A stretch of 23,030 bases of DNA from Streptomyces sp. MMG1533 (lineage in GTDB: Bacteria > Actinomycetota > Actinomycetes > Streptomycetales > Streptomycetaceae): positions 1 to 23,030 of the forward strand of contig NZ_LGDG01000042.1 in NCBI RefSeq assembly GCF_001279775.1. The letters run 5' to 3'. The notes under the pieces are model-generated. The model did not search any database and was not told where the DNA came from. It was given only the letters and a program-made list of their open reading frames with translations. Shown piece by piece: positions 7,692 through 14,758 of this stretch. Position 1 is the first letter of the stretch, and each line of letters opens with the position of its first letter. The position numbers and the translations under genes are program-made.

Positions 7692-8420
7692 CTACCTCTC
7701 GGGGAGCCAGTGGTGGGCGATCCGGCGTGAGGCGTGCGTCTCGGGAGGGCGGGTGTCGTCGATGCGGAAGGTGAGGCTGTTCATCACGCCCACCACGCCG
7801 TCCACCCGCCAAGCCAGCTGGACCACGAGCGGGATGTCGCTGCGGCGTTCCAGGCGTCCCTCCAGCGTGGCCATGCCGTCGTGGACCGAGACGATGACGG
7901 TGTGGGACGGCAGGCACATGGCGCGGGTCAGAACCTCGTCGATGATCTCCTGACGGATCTCCTCGTCGGTGCGCAGGAAGACCCGCAGCAGGTCACGGCG
8001 GGTGGCGATGCCGATCAGACGGTCCTCCTCGTCCACCACGGGAAGCCGCTCGATGTGGTGCCGCTCCATCACCCGTGCGGCGTCCGCGACGCCCTGTTCC
8101 GGGTGCACGGTGATCGCGGGTGTCGACATCAGCTGCCCGGCGGTCATGGCACGGGCCTTGGCGGCCGCGATACGCACCTTCCGGCGCAGTACCGGCAGCC
8201 GGAAGCGGCGTTCCTGATGGTTCTGTTCGGCCTGAGCCGCCTGCCGGCGTATCAGGTCGGTCTCGGAGATCACGCCGAGGACCTTGTCGTCGGCGTCCAC
8301 GACCGGCAGGCCGCTGATCCGGTGCAGGGCCAGCAGCTGTGCCACGTCCTTGAACGGCGTCTCCCGGCGCGCCTCGATGACCTCGGAGGTCATCACCTCG
8401 CCGACCTTTGAGGTCTTCAC
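7692..8420 (-). CDS. CBS-pair and BON domain protein (second copy)
   Basis: A 242-residue paralogue of the protein at 279-923. CBS motifs cover about residues 5-65 (ISGLPVVDADDKVLGVISET) and 110-165 (IERLPVVDEEDRLIGIATRR). They are separated by an Arg/Lys-rich linker (RRFRLPVLRRKVRIAAAKAR). A BON domain follows at about 172-228 (VIVSVHDGMATLEGRLERR), and a charged tail ends in HHWLPER. I chose the GTG at 8420 because the conserved VKTSKVGEVMTSEVIE begins there, with GAGAAGGGAA upstream; longer in-frame starts add an unconserved leader. It is probably a nucleotide-sensing stress protein. The nearest box pair is about 235 bp upstream (8653-8689). Confidence 0.88.
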   Translation of the reverse strand: MKTSKVGEVMTSEVIEARRETPFKDVAQLLALHRISGLPVVDADDKVLGVISETDLIRRQAAQAEQNHQERRFRLPVLRRKVRIAAAKARAMTAGQLMSTPAITVHPEQGVADAARVMERHHIERLPVVDEEDRLIGIATRRDLLRVFLRTDEEIRQEIIDEVLTRAMCLPSHTVIVSVHDGMATLEGRLERRSDIPLVVQLAWRVDGVVGVMNSLTFRIDDTRPPETHASRRIAHHWLPER

Positions 8421-8652
8421 GGCAGTTCCCTTCTCCACTGGTGTCTGCGGAGCGCAACCGGTCTTCATTGCGCACGGCCGCTGCGGGCCGACCCGGATCC
8501 ACGCCGGGCGTCGCGCTCCTGGCGTGGGCACCGGGGGCCGGAACTCGCGGGTGAGGGCGGCCGGTTCGGCCGCTGATGTCCCGTTGGACCGTCCCGGGCA
8601 GCCGGCCCCCCGATGCCTCTTCAGCCTCCCGCGCACCGGCCGCCCGGCGCAG

Positions 8653-8689
8653 GGGCCGACCGGTCCCGAGTCCCCGGGCCGAACCGCCC
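8653..8689. promoter_or_regulatory. Paired OsdR/DevR-type boxes
   Basis: GGGCCGACCGGTCC (8653-8666) and GGGCCGAACCGCCC (8676-8689) each differ from the palindrome at one position. Their starts are 23 bp apart, as in the other pairs. The nearest downstream start codon is the CBS-BON GTG at 8420. Confidence 0.45.
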
Positions 8690-8731
8690 TCTCCTCGGCC
8701 GCATCCGGTCCGGTTACGGAACCGCCGCACA

Positions 8732-8767
8732 GAAGGCCAGGAAGGCCAGGAAGGCCAGGAAGGCCAG
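8732..8767. repeat. 9-bp tandem repeat, four perfect units
   Basis: GAAGGCCAG occurs four times in a row, followed by a partial AAAGGCCA. It is noncoding as far as can be judged. It lies between the HPF-like gene and the boxes at 8653-8689. Confidence 0.9.
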
Positions 8768-8822
8768 AAAGGCCACGGCTCGGTCCGGCCGGACCCGGGC
8801 GGCCAGGCTGGACCCGGGCGGG

Positions 8823-9251
8823 TCACGCCGAGCGTGTGTCCTGCTGTACCGCGTCGCGGCCCGCGGGGCCTTCGGCCGGTTGCCCGCCCCGCCAGGGCGG
8901 GGCGACCGGCCGGTGGGCGGCGTTGCCCCCGTGGACGGTTCGCTCCACCTGACGGCGCATCCGGTCCTGCAGCCGGTCGGTGACTTCCTGGCTGGTGGCC
9001 TCCTGCGCGTGAACGATCACGGCGATGCCGTCCACGTGGAGGTCGGCAACGGCCGACCACGGGTGCTCGGCGTGGTGGGCCGCCGCCTTGGCGATCCTCA
9101 CCTCGCCGGTGACCGCCGGCAGCCCCGGCCGGTTCAGAACAGCGTCGATCTTGGAACGGGCGTATGCGAGGGCCTCCTCACTGACCTTGCCTTCGGCCCG
9201 TACCCGGACAACAGCGGCGGTGTCGCGGGCTCCAGCGTCCCTGCCAGTCAT
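8823..9251 (-). CDS. HPF/RaiA-like ribosome-associated protein, short form
   Basis: A 142-residue protein. Residues about 12-107 have the beta-alpha-beta-beta-beta-alpha pattern of the sigma-54 modulation/S30EA family: VRVRAEGKVSEEALAYARSKID, then GEVRIAKAAA, WSAVADLHVDGIAVIVHAQ and EVTDRLQDRMRRQVER. Such proteins bind the small ribosomal subunit and silence or protect ribosomes in stationary phase or hypoxia; Rv0079 is a DosR-regulated mycobacterial relative. The long-HPF C-terminal dimerisation domain is absent and replaced by a Gly/Pro/Ala-rich tail. The ATG at 9251 is preceded by AAGGAG. A strong box pair at 9321-9356 lies 70-105 bp upstream, so it is a good candidate member of the low-oxygen regulon. 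Confidence 0.8.
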   Translation of the reverse strand: MTGRDAGARDTAAVVRVRAEGKVSEEALAYARSKIDAVLNRPGLPAVTGEVRIAKAAAHHAEHPWSAVADLHVDGIAVIVHAQEATSQEVTDRLQDRMRRQVERTVHGGNAAHRPVAPPWRGGQPAEGPAGRDAVQQDTRSA

Positions 9252-9320
9252 GCCGACCACTCCTTCTCGTTCTGGGTTTGTGCCGGCTCCAGCCTTTCGC
9301 CGCCGACGACCGGGGCCACA

Positions 9321-9356
9321 GGGCCGATCGGGCCCGGCAGAAGGGCCGTGGGTCCC
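9321..9356. promoter_or_regulatory. Paired OsdR/DevR-type boxes upstream of the HPF-like gene
   Basis: GGGCCGTGGGTCCC at 9343-9356 fits the consensus exactly. GGGCCGATCGGGCC at 9321-9334 is a weaker copy beginning 22 bp away. Placed 70-105 bp before the minus-strand start at 9251. Confidence 0.58.
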
Positions 9357-9434
9357 GTCGTGGTCATGACCGGCCCTGGGCTGACGGGCGGGCTCATCAG
9401 AGGGCATCGGCGGCAATCGGGTGCGGCCGGTGGT

Positions 9435-9695
9435 TCAGGGTTTGGTGAGGGGTCCGGCGTGCAGGGCGTTCAGACGGCGCCGGTACTCGTCTTCGTCGAT
9501 CTCCCCGCGGGCGAGCCGGTTCGCGAGGATCTCCTTGGGTGTGGGCACGGCGGGGGTGTGGGTGTGCTCCTGGGGCCGGTTCACCACGCGGAAGAGCAGG
9601 AGGGCCGCGGTGATGATCAGTGCCCAGAAGAGGATCATGCCGGCCGACATTGCGAACCAGCCCCATCCGCTGAGGTCGTGGTCGTACCAGAACAT
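9435..9695 (-). CDS. Small SHOCT-domain membrane protein
   Basis: An 86-residue protein starting MFWYDHDLSGWGW. It has one hydrophobic helix at about 14-37 (FAMSAGMILFWALIITAALLLF) and a C-terminal SHOCT motif at about 55-80 (PKEILANRLARGEIDEDEYRRRL). SHOCT segments are short helical tails thought to mediate oligomerisation; their exact role is unknown. The ATG at 9695 is preferred over one six bases upstream at 9701, because AGGTGA lies six bases before it and the MFWYDHD start is typical of the family. Boxes at 9814-9850 are about 120-155 bp upstream. Such proteins are common beside Usp and CBS genes in actinobacterial stress islands. Confidence 0.82.
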   Translation of the reverse strand: MFWYDHDLSGWGWFAMSAGMILFWALIITAALLLFRVVNRPQEHTHTPAVPTPKEILANRLARGEIDEDEYRRRLNALHAGPLTKP

Positions 9696-9813
9696 CGCCA
9701 TTCACCTGCTTCGGCTGTGTCGGGCGATCGGGCGCGGACGCAGTGGTCCGGCGCCTTTGGGGATCCGTTTTGTCCTTACTTGCATGGTGCCTCGGTCCGG
9801 GTGTCGCGGCCCG

Positions 9814-9850
9814 GGGCCGAACGGTCCCGACCGGGTGGGCCGTCCAGCCC
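9814..9850. promoter_or_regulatory. Paired OsdR/DevR-type boxes between divergent genes
   Basis: GGGCCGAACGGTCC (9814-9827) and GGGCCGTCCAGCCC (9837-9850) each have one mismatch to the palindrome and are 23 bp apart start to start. They are almost equidistant from the SHOCT gene (minus) and the Met/His-rich protein gene (plus), so the target is ambiguous. The SHOCT gene is the likelier one by family. Confidence 0.5.
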
Positions 9851-9964
9851 TTACCGGGTGGGGGTACCGGGCGGGCCGACAGAACCCCGCGGGGGTACAT
9901 TGAGCGGACGGCGAGCCCCGCCGACCGGGCTCACGGAAGGCAAGCCCGGGCGGAGGCGACGGCG

Positions 9965-10432
9965 ATGGCGACAGGCCGCACCATTTCCGTCCGCCGCTCA
10001 CGCAGCGCCGTCATCGTCCTGCTCGCCGCGCTGGCCGTGCTGATCCACCACGAGACGGCGGCGGGCACCGTCACCCCGGTGCAACACGCCATACATTCCA
10101 TGCACGTCGGGCACGCCATGTACGCCGGGCACGCCATGCCCGGCACGGCGTCCTCGTCCGCTGCCGCCGTCCCGCAGGGCCCCGCAGCCGACCAGACGGA
10201 CACACTCGACGCGCCTGCCCCCGCGCACGGCGTCGACGGCAGCGCCTGCGCCGATCCCGGCATGCAGCACTGCACCACCGCGGGTGTCGACACGGTCAAG
10301 CTCGCGCCGCCGCCGCGGCACCATGGCCGGCCGGCGGCGAACCCCTACCAGGCCAAGCCCGGACGGTCGCCCGCCGGGACGATCAGCCGCGCGCCACCCG
10401 ACCTGTCGGTCCTCTCCCAGCTGCGCATCTAG
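9965..10432 (+). CDS. Met/His-rich exported protein (DUF6153-like), probably copper-related
   Basis: A 155-residue protein. Basic residues at 4-13 precede a hydrophobic stretch at about 14-26 (SAVIVLLAALAVLIHHE), which could be a signal peptide or membrane anchor. A region dense in potential copper ligands follows at about 38-60 (HAIHSMHVGHAMYAGHAMPG), then a Cys pair in CADPGMQHC. The architecture resembles Streptomyces DUF6153 proteins; the match is from memory, not a search. The multicopper oxidase gene begins 71 bp downstream on the same strand, so a role in delivering or buffering extracytoplasmic copper is a reasonable inference. The ATG at 9965 has GGAGG upstream. Confidence 0.7.
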   Translation: MATGRTISVRRSRSAVIVLLAALAVLIHHETAAGTVTPVQHAIHSMHVGHAMYAGHAMPGTASSSAAAVPQGPAADQTDTLDAPAPAHGVDGSACADPGMQHCTTAGVDTVKLAPPPRHHGRPAANPYQAKPGRSPAGTISRAPPDLSVLSQLRI

Positions 10433-10503
10433 GCCGCGCCCACGGCACCCGTGTGCCGTCTCCGCCGCGACCCCATGCCGGCTCGAACAAGAGGACTCAC
10501 ATC

Positions 10504-12099
10504 GTGAACAGCATCAACCGCCGCTCCGTCCTGCTCGCCGGACTCGGCGCCGCCGGCGCGGGCGCGCTCGCCGCCTGCACCGACTCCGCCGACAGTCCCA
10601 CTCTGGTCAGCCCCTCCGGTTCCGCCGTGGCCGCCGCGGAGAAGAAGCGGGCCGGCGCCGGCAGGCAGCACAAGATCGCACTCACCGCATCGCCCGCCAC
10701 GGTCGACCTCGGCGGTGGCATCAAGGCCAAGACCTGGACCTTCGACGGCCGCACGCCCGGCAAGGAGGTGCGGATCTCCGCCGGAGACACCCTGGCCGCC
10801 GAACTCGCGAACCAGTTGCCGGGCAGGACCGCCACCTCGATCCACTGGCACGGCATCGCCCTGCGCAACGACATGGACGGCGCACCCCCGGCCACCCAGA
10901 CCGCCGTGCGCGCCGGGAGCACCTTCACCTACCGGTTCATCGCCGACGTCCCCGGCACGTACTTCTTCCACCCGCACGTCGGCGTCCAGCTCGACCGCGG
11001 CCTGTACGCCCCGCTGATCGTCGAGGACCCGCGCGAGCCACTGGTGTACGACGACGAATGGGTCGTCGTCCTGGACGACTGGGTCGACGGCGTCACCGGC
11101 ACCCCCGACGAAGTCTTCGCCGAACTCGGTCAGGGCATGGGCGGCATGGGCATGGGCGGCGACTCCGGCTCCGGCGCGGAGGGCCACGACATGCACGACA
11201 TGGGGGACATGAGCGGTGACGCATCCCCGTCCGCCTCCGCCTCGTCGGGCGGGATGTCAGGGAAGTTCATGCTCATGGGCGCCGAGAGCGACCTGCTCGG
11301 CGGTGACGCGGGCGACGTGAAGTACCCCCACCACCTGATCAACGGCCGTGTACCGGCCGACCCCGACGTCCACACCGGCAAGCCCGGCACCAAGGTGCGC
11401 CTGCGGATCATCAACGCGGGCAGCGACACCGCCTACCGCGTCGCACTCGGAGGCCACCGGCTGACCGTCACCCACACCGACGGCTTCCCCGTCCGACACC
11501 GACAGACGGACGCACTCCTCATCGCCATGGGCGAGCGCTACGACGTACTGGTCACCCTCGGCGACGGCGTCTTCCCCCTGGTCGCCCTGGCCGAAGGAAA
11601 GAACGCGGGCGGCCTGGCCCTCGTACGCACGGCCTCGGGCAGCGCCCCCTCGGCCACCGTACGGCCGAAGGAGCTCGACGGCACGGTCCTGACGGCCTCC
11701 CGGCTCCGCGCGGCCGACGACGTGCGGCTGACCGCCGCCAAGACCGATGTCACGCACCAGGTCAGGCTCACCGGCGGCATGATGCACTACAACTGGGCCA
11801 TCAACGGCAAACCGTTCGACATGGCCACCCCGGACGCCAACCCGATCCTGATCGAGGAAGGCGCGCGGGTCCGGCTCGACTTCGTCAACGACACCACCAT
11901 GTGGCACCCGATGCACCTGCACGGGCACACCTACCAACTCGGCGACGCCGGCCCCCGCAAGGACACCGCCATCGTGCTTCCCAAGAAGAAGCTGTCCGTC
12001 TTCTTCGACGCCGACAACCCCGGCCAGTGGATGCTGCACTGCCACAACGCCTACCACGGCGAGGCCGGGATGATGACGAACGTCGCCTACCGGGCGTGA
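10504..12099 (+). CDS. Multicopper oxidase with Tat signal and lipobox
   Basis: A 531-residue, three-cupredoxin multicopper oxidase. The N-terminus NSINRRSVLLAGLGAAGAGA carries a twin-arginine motif and ends in the lipobox LAAC (Cys25), so it is probably exported folded and lipid-anchored. Copper ligands are all present: HWHG at 114-117, HPH at 156-158, HPMHLHG at 468-474 and HCHNAYHGEAGMM from 512. These build the trinuclear cluster and the type 1 site. A Met/Gly-rich insert at about 210-260 (QGMGGMGMGG, HDMHDMGDMSG) resembles the methionine-rich segments of CueO/CopA-type cuprous oxidases. Likely activity is oxidation of Cu(I) or phenolic substrates outside the membrane; the substrate is not determined. 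The GTG at 10504 gives a clean signal peptide. Confidence 0.92.
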   Translation: MNSINRRSVLLAGLGAAGAGALAACTDSADSPTLVSPSGSAVAAAEKKRAGAGRQHKIALTASPATVDLGGGIKAKTWTFDGRTPGKEVRISAGDTLAAELANQLPGRTATSIHWHGIALRNDMDGAPPATQTAVRAGSTFTYRFIADVPGTYFFHPHVGVQLDRGLYAPLIVEDPREPLVYDDEWVVVLDDWVDGVTGTPDEVFAELGQGMGGMGMGGDSGSGAEGHDMHDMGDMSGDASPSASASSGGMSGKFMLMGAESDLLGGDAGDVKYPHHLINGRVPADPDVHTGKPGTKVRLRIINAGSDTAYRVALGGHRLTVTHTDGFPVRHRQTDALLIAMGERYDVLVTLGDGVFPLVALAEGKNAGGLALVRTASGSAPSATVRPKELDGTVLTASRLRAADDVRLTAAKTDVTHQVRLTGGMMHYNWAINGKPFDMATPDANPILIEEGARVRLDFVNDTTMWHPMHLHGHTYQLGDAGPRKDTAIVLPKKKLSVFFDADNPGQWMLHCHNAYHGEAGMMTNVAYRA

Positions 12100-12109
12100 C
12101 CGCACAGCT

Positions 12110-12142
12110 GGGCCGGCACGCGGTGTACCTGCGTGCCGGCCC
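12110..12142. terminator. Bidirectional hairpin between convergent genes
   Basis: GGGCCGGCACGC (12110-12121) pairs perfectly with GCGTGCCGGCCC (12131-12142) over a 9-base loop. It lies in the 55-bp gap between the multicopper oxidase and alcohol dehydrogenase stop codons. Confidence 0.82.
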
Positions 12143-12154
12143 GGTGCCTGTGTT

Positions 12155-13132
12155 TCACATCTCGAAGACGATGCGTGCCGTGATCTGACCGTTCAGGACT
12201 GCGGCGATGGACTCGTTGACGGTCTCCAGCGGCCGGGTCTCGTAGATCACCTTGGTGCGGCCGGCGGCGTGCAGCCGGAAGACCTCGTCGAGGTCCTGGC
12301 GGGTGCCGACGATCGAGCCGATGACGGAGGTGCCGTTCAGGACGGTGTCGAAGATCGGGACCTGGATGGTGCCGCCCGCGGGCAGGGCGACCATGATCAG
12401 CTTGCCGCCGCGCCGCAGACCGCCGTAGACGGAGGCGAACGCCTGCTCGTTGACGGCCAGCGCGATCGCGGCGTGGGCGCCGCCGTGCTGCTTGAGCACC
12501 TCGGCCGGGTCTTCCTTGCGGGCGTCGATGAGGATGTCCGCGCCCAGCTGCCGGGCGAGTTCGAGCTTCTCGTCGGTGACGTCGATCGCGGCGACGGTCG
12601 CCCCGGCGATCTTCGCGTACTGCACGGCCAGGTGACCGAGGCCGCCGACACCGGAGATCGCCACCAGCTGGGTCGGCCGGACGCCTGCGACCTTCAGCGC
12701 CTTGTACGTGGTCACGCCGGCACAGGTCAGCGGGGCGGCGTCGCGCGGGTCGATGCCGTCGGGGACCACGGCGGCGAAGTCGGCCGAGGCGAGCATCTTC
12801 TCGGCGTACCCGCCGTCACAGGTCTCCCAGCCGGACAGGCAGTGCTCGCACCGCCCGCACGCCCAGCCCAGCCAGGGCACGGCCACCCGTTGCCCGACCT
12901 CCAGATGGGTCACCCCGTCACCGAGCACCTCGACGATGCCGACGCCCTCGTGGCCGGGGACGAACGGCGGCGTGGGCTTGACCGGCCAGTCGCCGTGCGC
13001 GGCGTGGATGTCGGTGTGGCACAGCCCGGACGCTTCCAGGCGGATCAGGACCTGGCCGGGGCCGGGCTCCGGGTCCGGGCGGTCCTCGATCACCAGCGGC
13101 TGGCCGAAGGACCGGACGACTGCTGCCTTCAT
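12155..13132 (-). CDS. adhA: Zinc-dependent alcohol dehydrogenase (AdhP/AdhA type) with a shortened zinc loop
   Basis: A 325-residue medium-chain dehydrogenase. Catalytic zinc ligands are Cys38 (GLCHTDIH), His61-Glu62 (PGHEGVG) and Cys137 ([13 protein letters not shown]). The NAD-binding GVGGLG is at 161-166. It probably interconverts aldehydes and alcohols with NAD(H), regenerating NAD+ when respiration is limited. The structural-zinc loop has Cys92, Cys95, Cys98 and Cys105, but here WETC runs straight into DGGYAE. Relatives usually have about 11 more residues (an LCxxQxxTGYSV-like stretch) and a fourth Cys one position later. The ATG at 13132 has GAGGAG eight bases upstream. A box pair lies 69-104 bp upstream. 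Homologues beside OsdR-type regulators are known in Streptomyces. Confidence 0.92.
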   Translation of the reverse strand: MKAAVVRSFGQPLVIEDRPDPEPGPGQVLIRLEASGLCHTDIHAAHGDWPVKPTPPFVPGHEGVGIVEVLGDGVTHLEVGQRVAVPWLGWACGRCEHCLSGWETCDGGYAEKMLASADFAAVVPDGIDPRDAAPLTCAGVTTYKALKVAGVRPTQLVAISGVGGLGHLAVQYAKIAGATVAAIDVTDEKLELARQLGADILIDARKEDPAEVLKQHGGAHAAIALAVNEQAFASVYGGLRRGGKLIMVALPAGGTIQVPIFDTVLNGTSVIGSIVGTRQDLDEVFRLHAAGRTKVIYETRPLETVNESIAAVLNGQITARIVFEM

Positions 13133-13200
13133 TTCGATGCTCCTCGGGTCTGTCTGTTCGCTGCGGTTCCAGCTTCGACCGGCCCCCGAAGAGGTGGCAG

Positions 13201-13236
13201 GTCCTGGAAGTCCCCGCCTATGGGGCCGCTCGGCCC
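13201..13236. promoter_or_regulatory. Paired OsdR/DevR-type boxes upstream of adhA
   Basis: GGGCCGCTCGGCCC at 13223-13236 is an exact match. On the minus strand GGGACTTCCAGGAC (13201-13214) is a weaker copy, 22 bp away start to start. They lie 69-104 bp before the adhA start. Confidence 0.6.
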
Positions 13237-13262
13237 TCAGGCCGCGCGGAAACCGGCTCGCA

Positions 13263-13524
13263 GCCGTGCGGGACGACCGCGACCGGGGCGGCGGCGTGGT
13301 GCAGTACGGCGCCGGACGCGCGGGCGAGATGGAGCCCGGACGCACGACCTCCCCACCGTCGTGCCTGACGGCCGAGCGCGTCTCGGCCCGCACCGTGACC
13401 CCGCACCATGACCACCGGCCCCCGCGCCCGGGCGAGCACATGCCGGCCGACGGAGCCGAGTCGGAGAAGGGACCACCGGGCCGCGGACGATTGCGTCGGC
13501 CTCGTCCCGAGCTTCACGACAGGG
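13263..13524 (-). pseudogene. Relic of a tandem universal stress protein
   Basis: Reading leftward, one frame contains [14 protein letters not shown] (about 13524-13483), the strand before the first ATP loop. After a frame change comes [20 protein letters not shown] (about 13460-13401), the end of a first Usp domain. About 70 bases later [19 protein letters not shown] (about 13316-13263) gives the end of a second domain. These segments align with GSVSQRVVARSPRPVVLVR and THAALHHVGCPVAVVPHA in the intact Usp at 1996-2904. The N-terminus, ATP loop and most of domain two are missing. It therefore appears to be a decayed Usp gene, not a functional one. It lies between the boxes at 13223-13236 and 13540-13572. 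Confidence 0.68.
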
Positions 13525-13539
13525 CGGACGCGACTCCAG

Positions 13540-13649
13540 GGGCCGATGGTCCCGATCCGGCCCGCTCGGCCTTGTCGTCAAGGACCCGCCCGCACGGGGT
13601 TCGGCAACGCCGGAGGGGAAAGTGCCGATCGGCCCTGGCCGTTCGGCCC
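13540..13649. promoter_or_regulatory. Four OsdR/DevR-type boxes upstream of the regulator gene
   Basis: GGGCCGATGGTCCC (13540-13553) is exact. GGCCCGCTCGGCCT (13559-13572) has changes at two positions. GTGCCGATCGGCCC (13622-13635) and TGGCCGTTCGGCCC (13636-13649) each differ at one position and lie back to back. The last two end 93 bp before the regulator start, suggesting autoregulation; the first two may once have driven the Usp relic. Confidence 0.58.
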
Positions 13650-13742
13650 GCAATCACGCAGGATCTTCCAGAGGGAAGGACCGGTCCGCCCGCCAGGCGG
13701 ACTCCGGTGCACGAGACAGACGACGCAGGACAGGAGCCGTCG

Positions 13743-14435
13743 ATGACGGACAGCGACCAGCCCACCCCCAAGACCCCGATCCGGGTCTTCCTGCTGGACG
13801 ACCACGAGGTCGTACGGCGAGGGGTGCACGACCTGCTGGACGACCAGCCGGACATCACCGTGGTCGGCGAGGCCGCCACCGCCGAACAGGCCCTGGTGCG
13901 CGCCCCCGCCCTGCGCCCTGACGTCGCCGTGCTCGACGTCCGCCTGCCCGACGGCGACGGCATCACCGTGTGCCGGGAACTGCGCTCGAGGATGCCCGAC
14001 CTGGCCTGTCTGATGCTGACCTCGTTCGACGACGAGGAGGCCCTGCTCGACTCGATCATGGCCGGAGCCTCTGGCTACGTGCTGAAGCAGATCAAGGGAT
14101 CGGACCTGGTCTCCGCCGTCCGCACGGTCGCCGCGGGCCAGTCCCTGCTCGACCCGAGCGCCACCACGAAGCTGATGGCCCGCCTGCGCAACGACCAGCA
14201 GAAGGAAGAGGAGCCCGACGCGCTGCCCGGCCTGACCAGCCGGGAGCAGGAGATCCTTGTCCTGATCGGCGAGGGGCTGACCAACCGCCAGATCGGCCAG
14301 CGGCTCTACCTCGCCGAGAAGACCGTCAAGAACCACATCTCCCGGCTGCTGGCCAAGCTCGGCGTGGAGCGGCGCATCCAGGCCGCGGTCATCGCCACCC
14401 AGGTTCAGGAGCGGCTCAAGCACGACGGGGCCTGA
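13743..14435 (+). CDS. osdR: DevR/OsdR-like response regulator (NarL/LuxR type)
   Basis: A 230-residue regulator. The receiver domain spans about 12-130: acidic pair Asp19-Asp20, phosphoacceptor Asp65 ([10 protein letters not shown]), Thr in MLTSFDD and Lys in YVLKQIKG. An acidic linker ([13 protein letters not shown]) leads to a LuxR-type helix-turn-helix at about 163-217. The recognition helix [18 protein letters not shown] is nearly identical to that of mycobacterial DevR, including the Lys/Lys/Asn of EKTVKN that touch DNA there. OsdR of S. coelicolor controls a regulon overlapping that of DevR. The ATG at 13743 has AGGAG six bases upstream. No histidine kinase is encoded in the window, so its partner must lie elsewhere. 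It is the natural candidate binder of the GGGNC-N4-GNCCC boxes. Confidence 0.9.
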   Translation: MTDSDQPTPKTPIRVFLLDDHEVVRRGVHDLLDDQPDITVVGEAATAEQALVRAPALRPDVAVLDVRLPDGDGITVCRELRSRMPDLACLMLTSFDDEEALLDSIMAGASGYVLKQIKGSDLVSAVRTVAAGQSLLDPSATTKLMARLRNDQQKEEEPDALPGLTSREQEILVLIGEGLTNRQIGQRLYLAEKTVKNHISRLLAKLGVERRIQAAVIATQVQERLKHDGA

Positions 14436-14501
14436 CGGTCCGCACGGCATTGCCGCCAGGCTCCCGCTGAGCCGACAGCAGCGGTCCGGCGGTCGCGGCC
14501 C

Positions 14502-14524
14502 TATAATTGAAGAGTTCTTCAATT
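14502..14524. promoter_or_regulatory. ArsR-type operator overlapping a TATAAT box
   Basis: AATTGAAGA (14505-14513) and TCTTCAATT (14516-14524) form a perfect inverted repeat around GT; the 16-bp core TTGAAGA-GT-TCTTCAA is 14507-14522. TATAAT at 14502-14507 abuts it, so a bound repressor would cover the -10 region and start point. It precedes the 68-residue protein and its ArsR gene. Confidence 0.72.
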
Positions 14525-14546
14525 GACTAGTTGCGGTGGTCGACAA

Positions 14547-14753
14547 ATGATCCAAGGTGTGGAGGTCGGGGTGGGTGAGGTCGCCGAGGCGCTGCTGGCG
14601 CGGGTGCGGGCGGCTCGGCTCGGCCTGGCGGCCGCTGTGGCGGCCGAGGACCCGTATGCCGCGGCGGTGGCCCAGGACGAGCTGGACGACGCCGTGCGCT
14701 TCGCCCGCAGGCACGGGCTCGACGTCGAGGTCGGCGGGGCGAACGAGGAGTGA
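14547..14753 (+). CDS. Small helical protein, first gene of an ArsR module
   Basis: A 68-residue protein from the ATG at 14547, with only a weak GGTGG-type site upstream. Residues 8-57 are Ala/Val/Leu-rich with spaced Asp, Glu and Arg (VAEALLARVRAARLGLAAAV, then QDELDDAVRFARRHGLDV), which predicts amphipathic helices. No cysteine or recognised motif is present. It lies directly behind the ArsR operator and its stop overlaps the possible upstream start codons of the arsR gene, so the two are translationally linked. It could be a partner or antagonist of the regulator; the function is unknown. Confidence 0.6.
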   Translation: MIQGVEVGVGEVAEALLARVRAARLGLAAAVAAEDPYAAAVAQDELDDAVRFARRHGLDVEVGGANEE

Positions 14754-14758
14754 TGGGC

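Larger units (their letters stand above)
8421..8822. other. 402-bp gap with a box pair and a short tandem repeat, no supported gene
   Basis: Between the CBS-BON start and the end of the HPF-like gene there is no frame with convincing coding character. The stretch holds GCGGCCGGTTCGGCCGC near 8561-8577, the box pair at 8653-8689 and a 9-bp tandem repeat at 8732-8767. Either the CBS gene has a long leader, or a gene has been lost from between the boxes and the CBS start. Confidence 0.5.

Noticed and set aside
12269..13411. Plus-strand frame antisense to adhA
   Set aside because: Shadow of the alcohol dehydrogenase. Its product is Asp/Arg/Val/Gly-rich without motifs.
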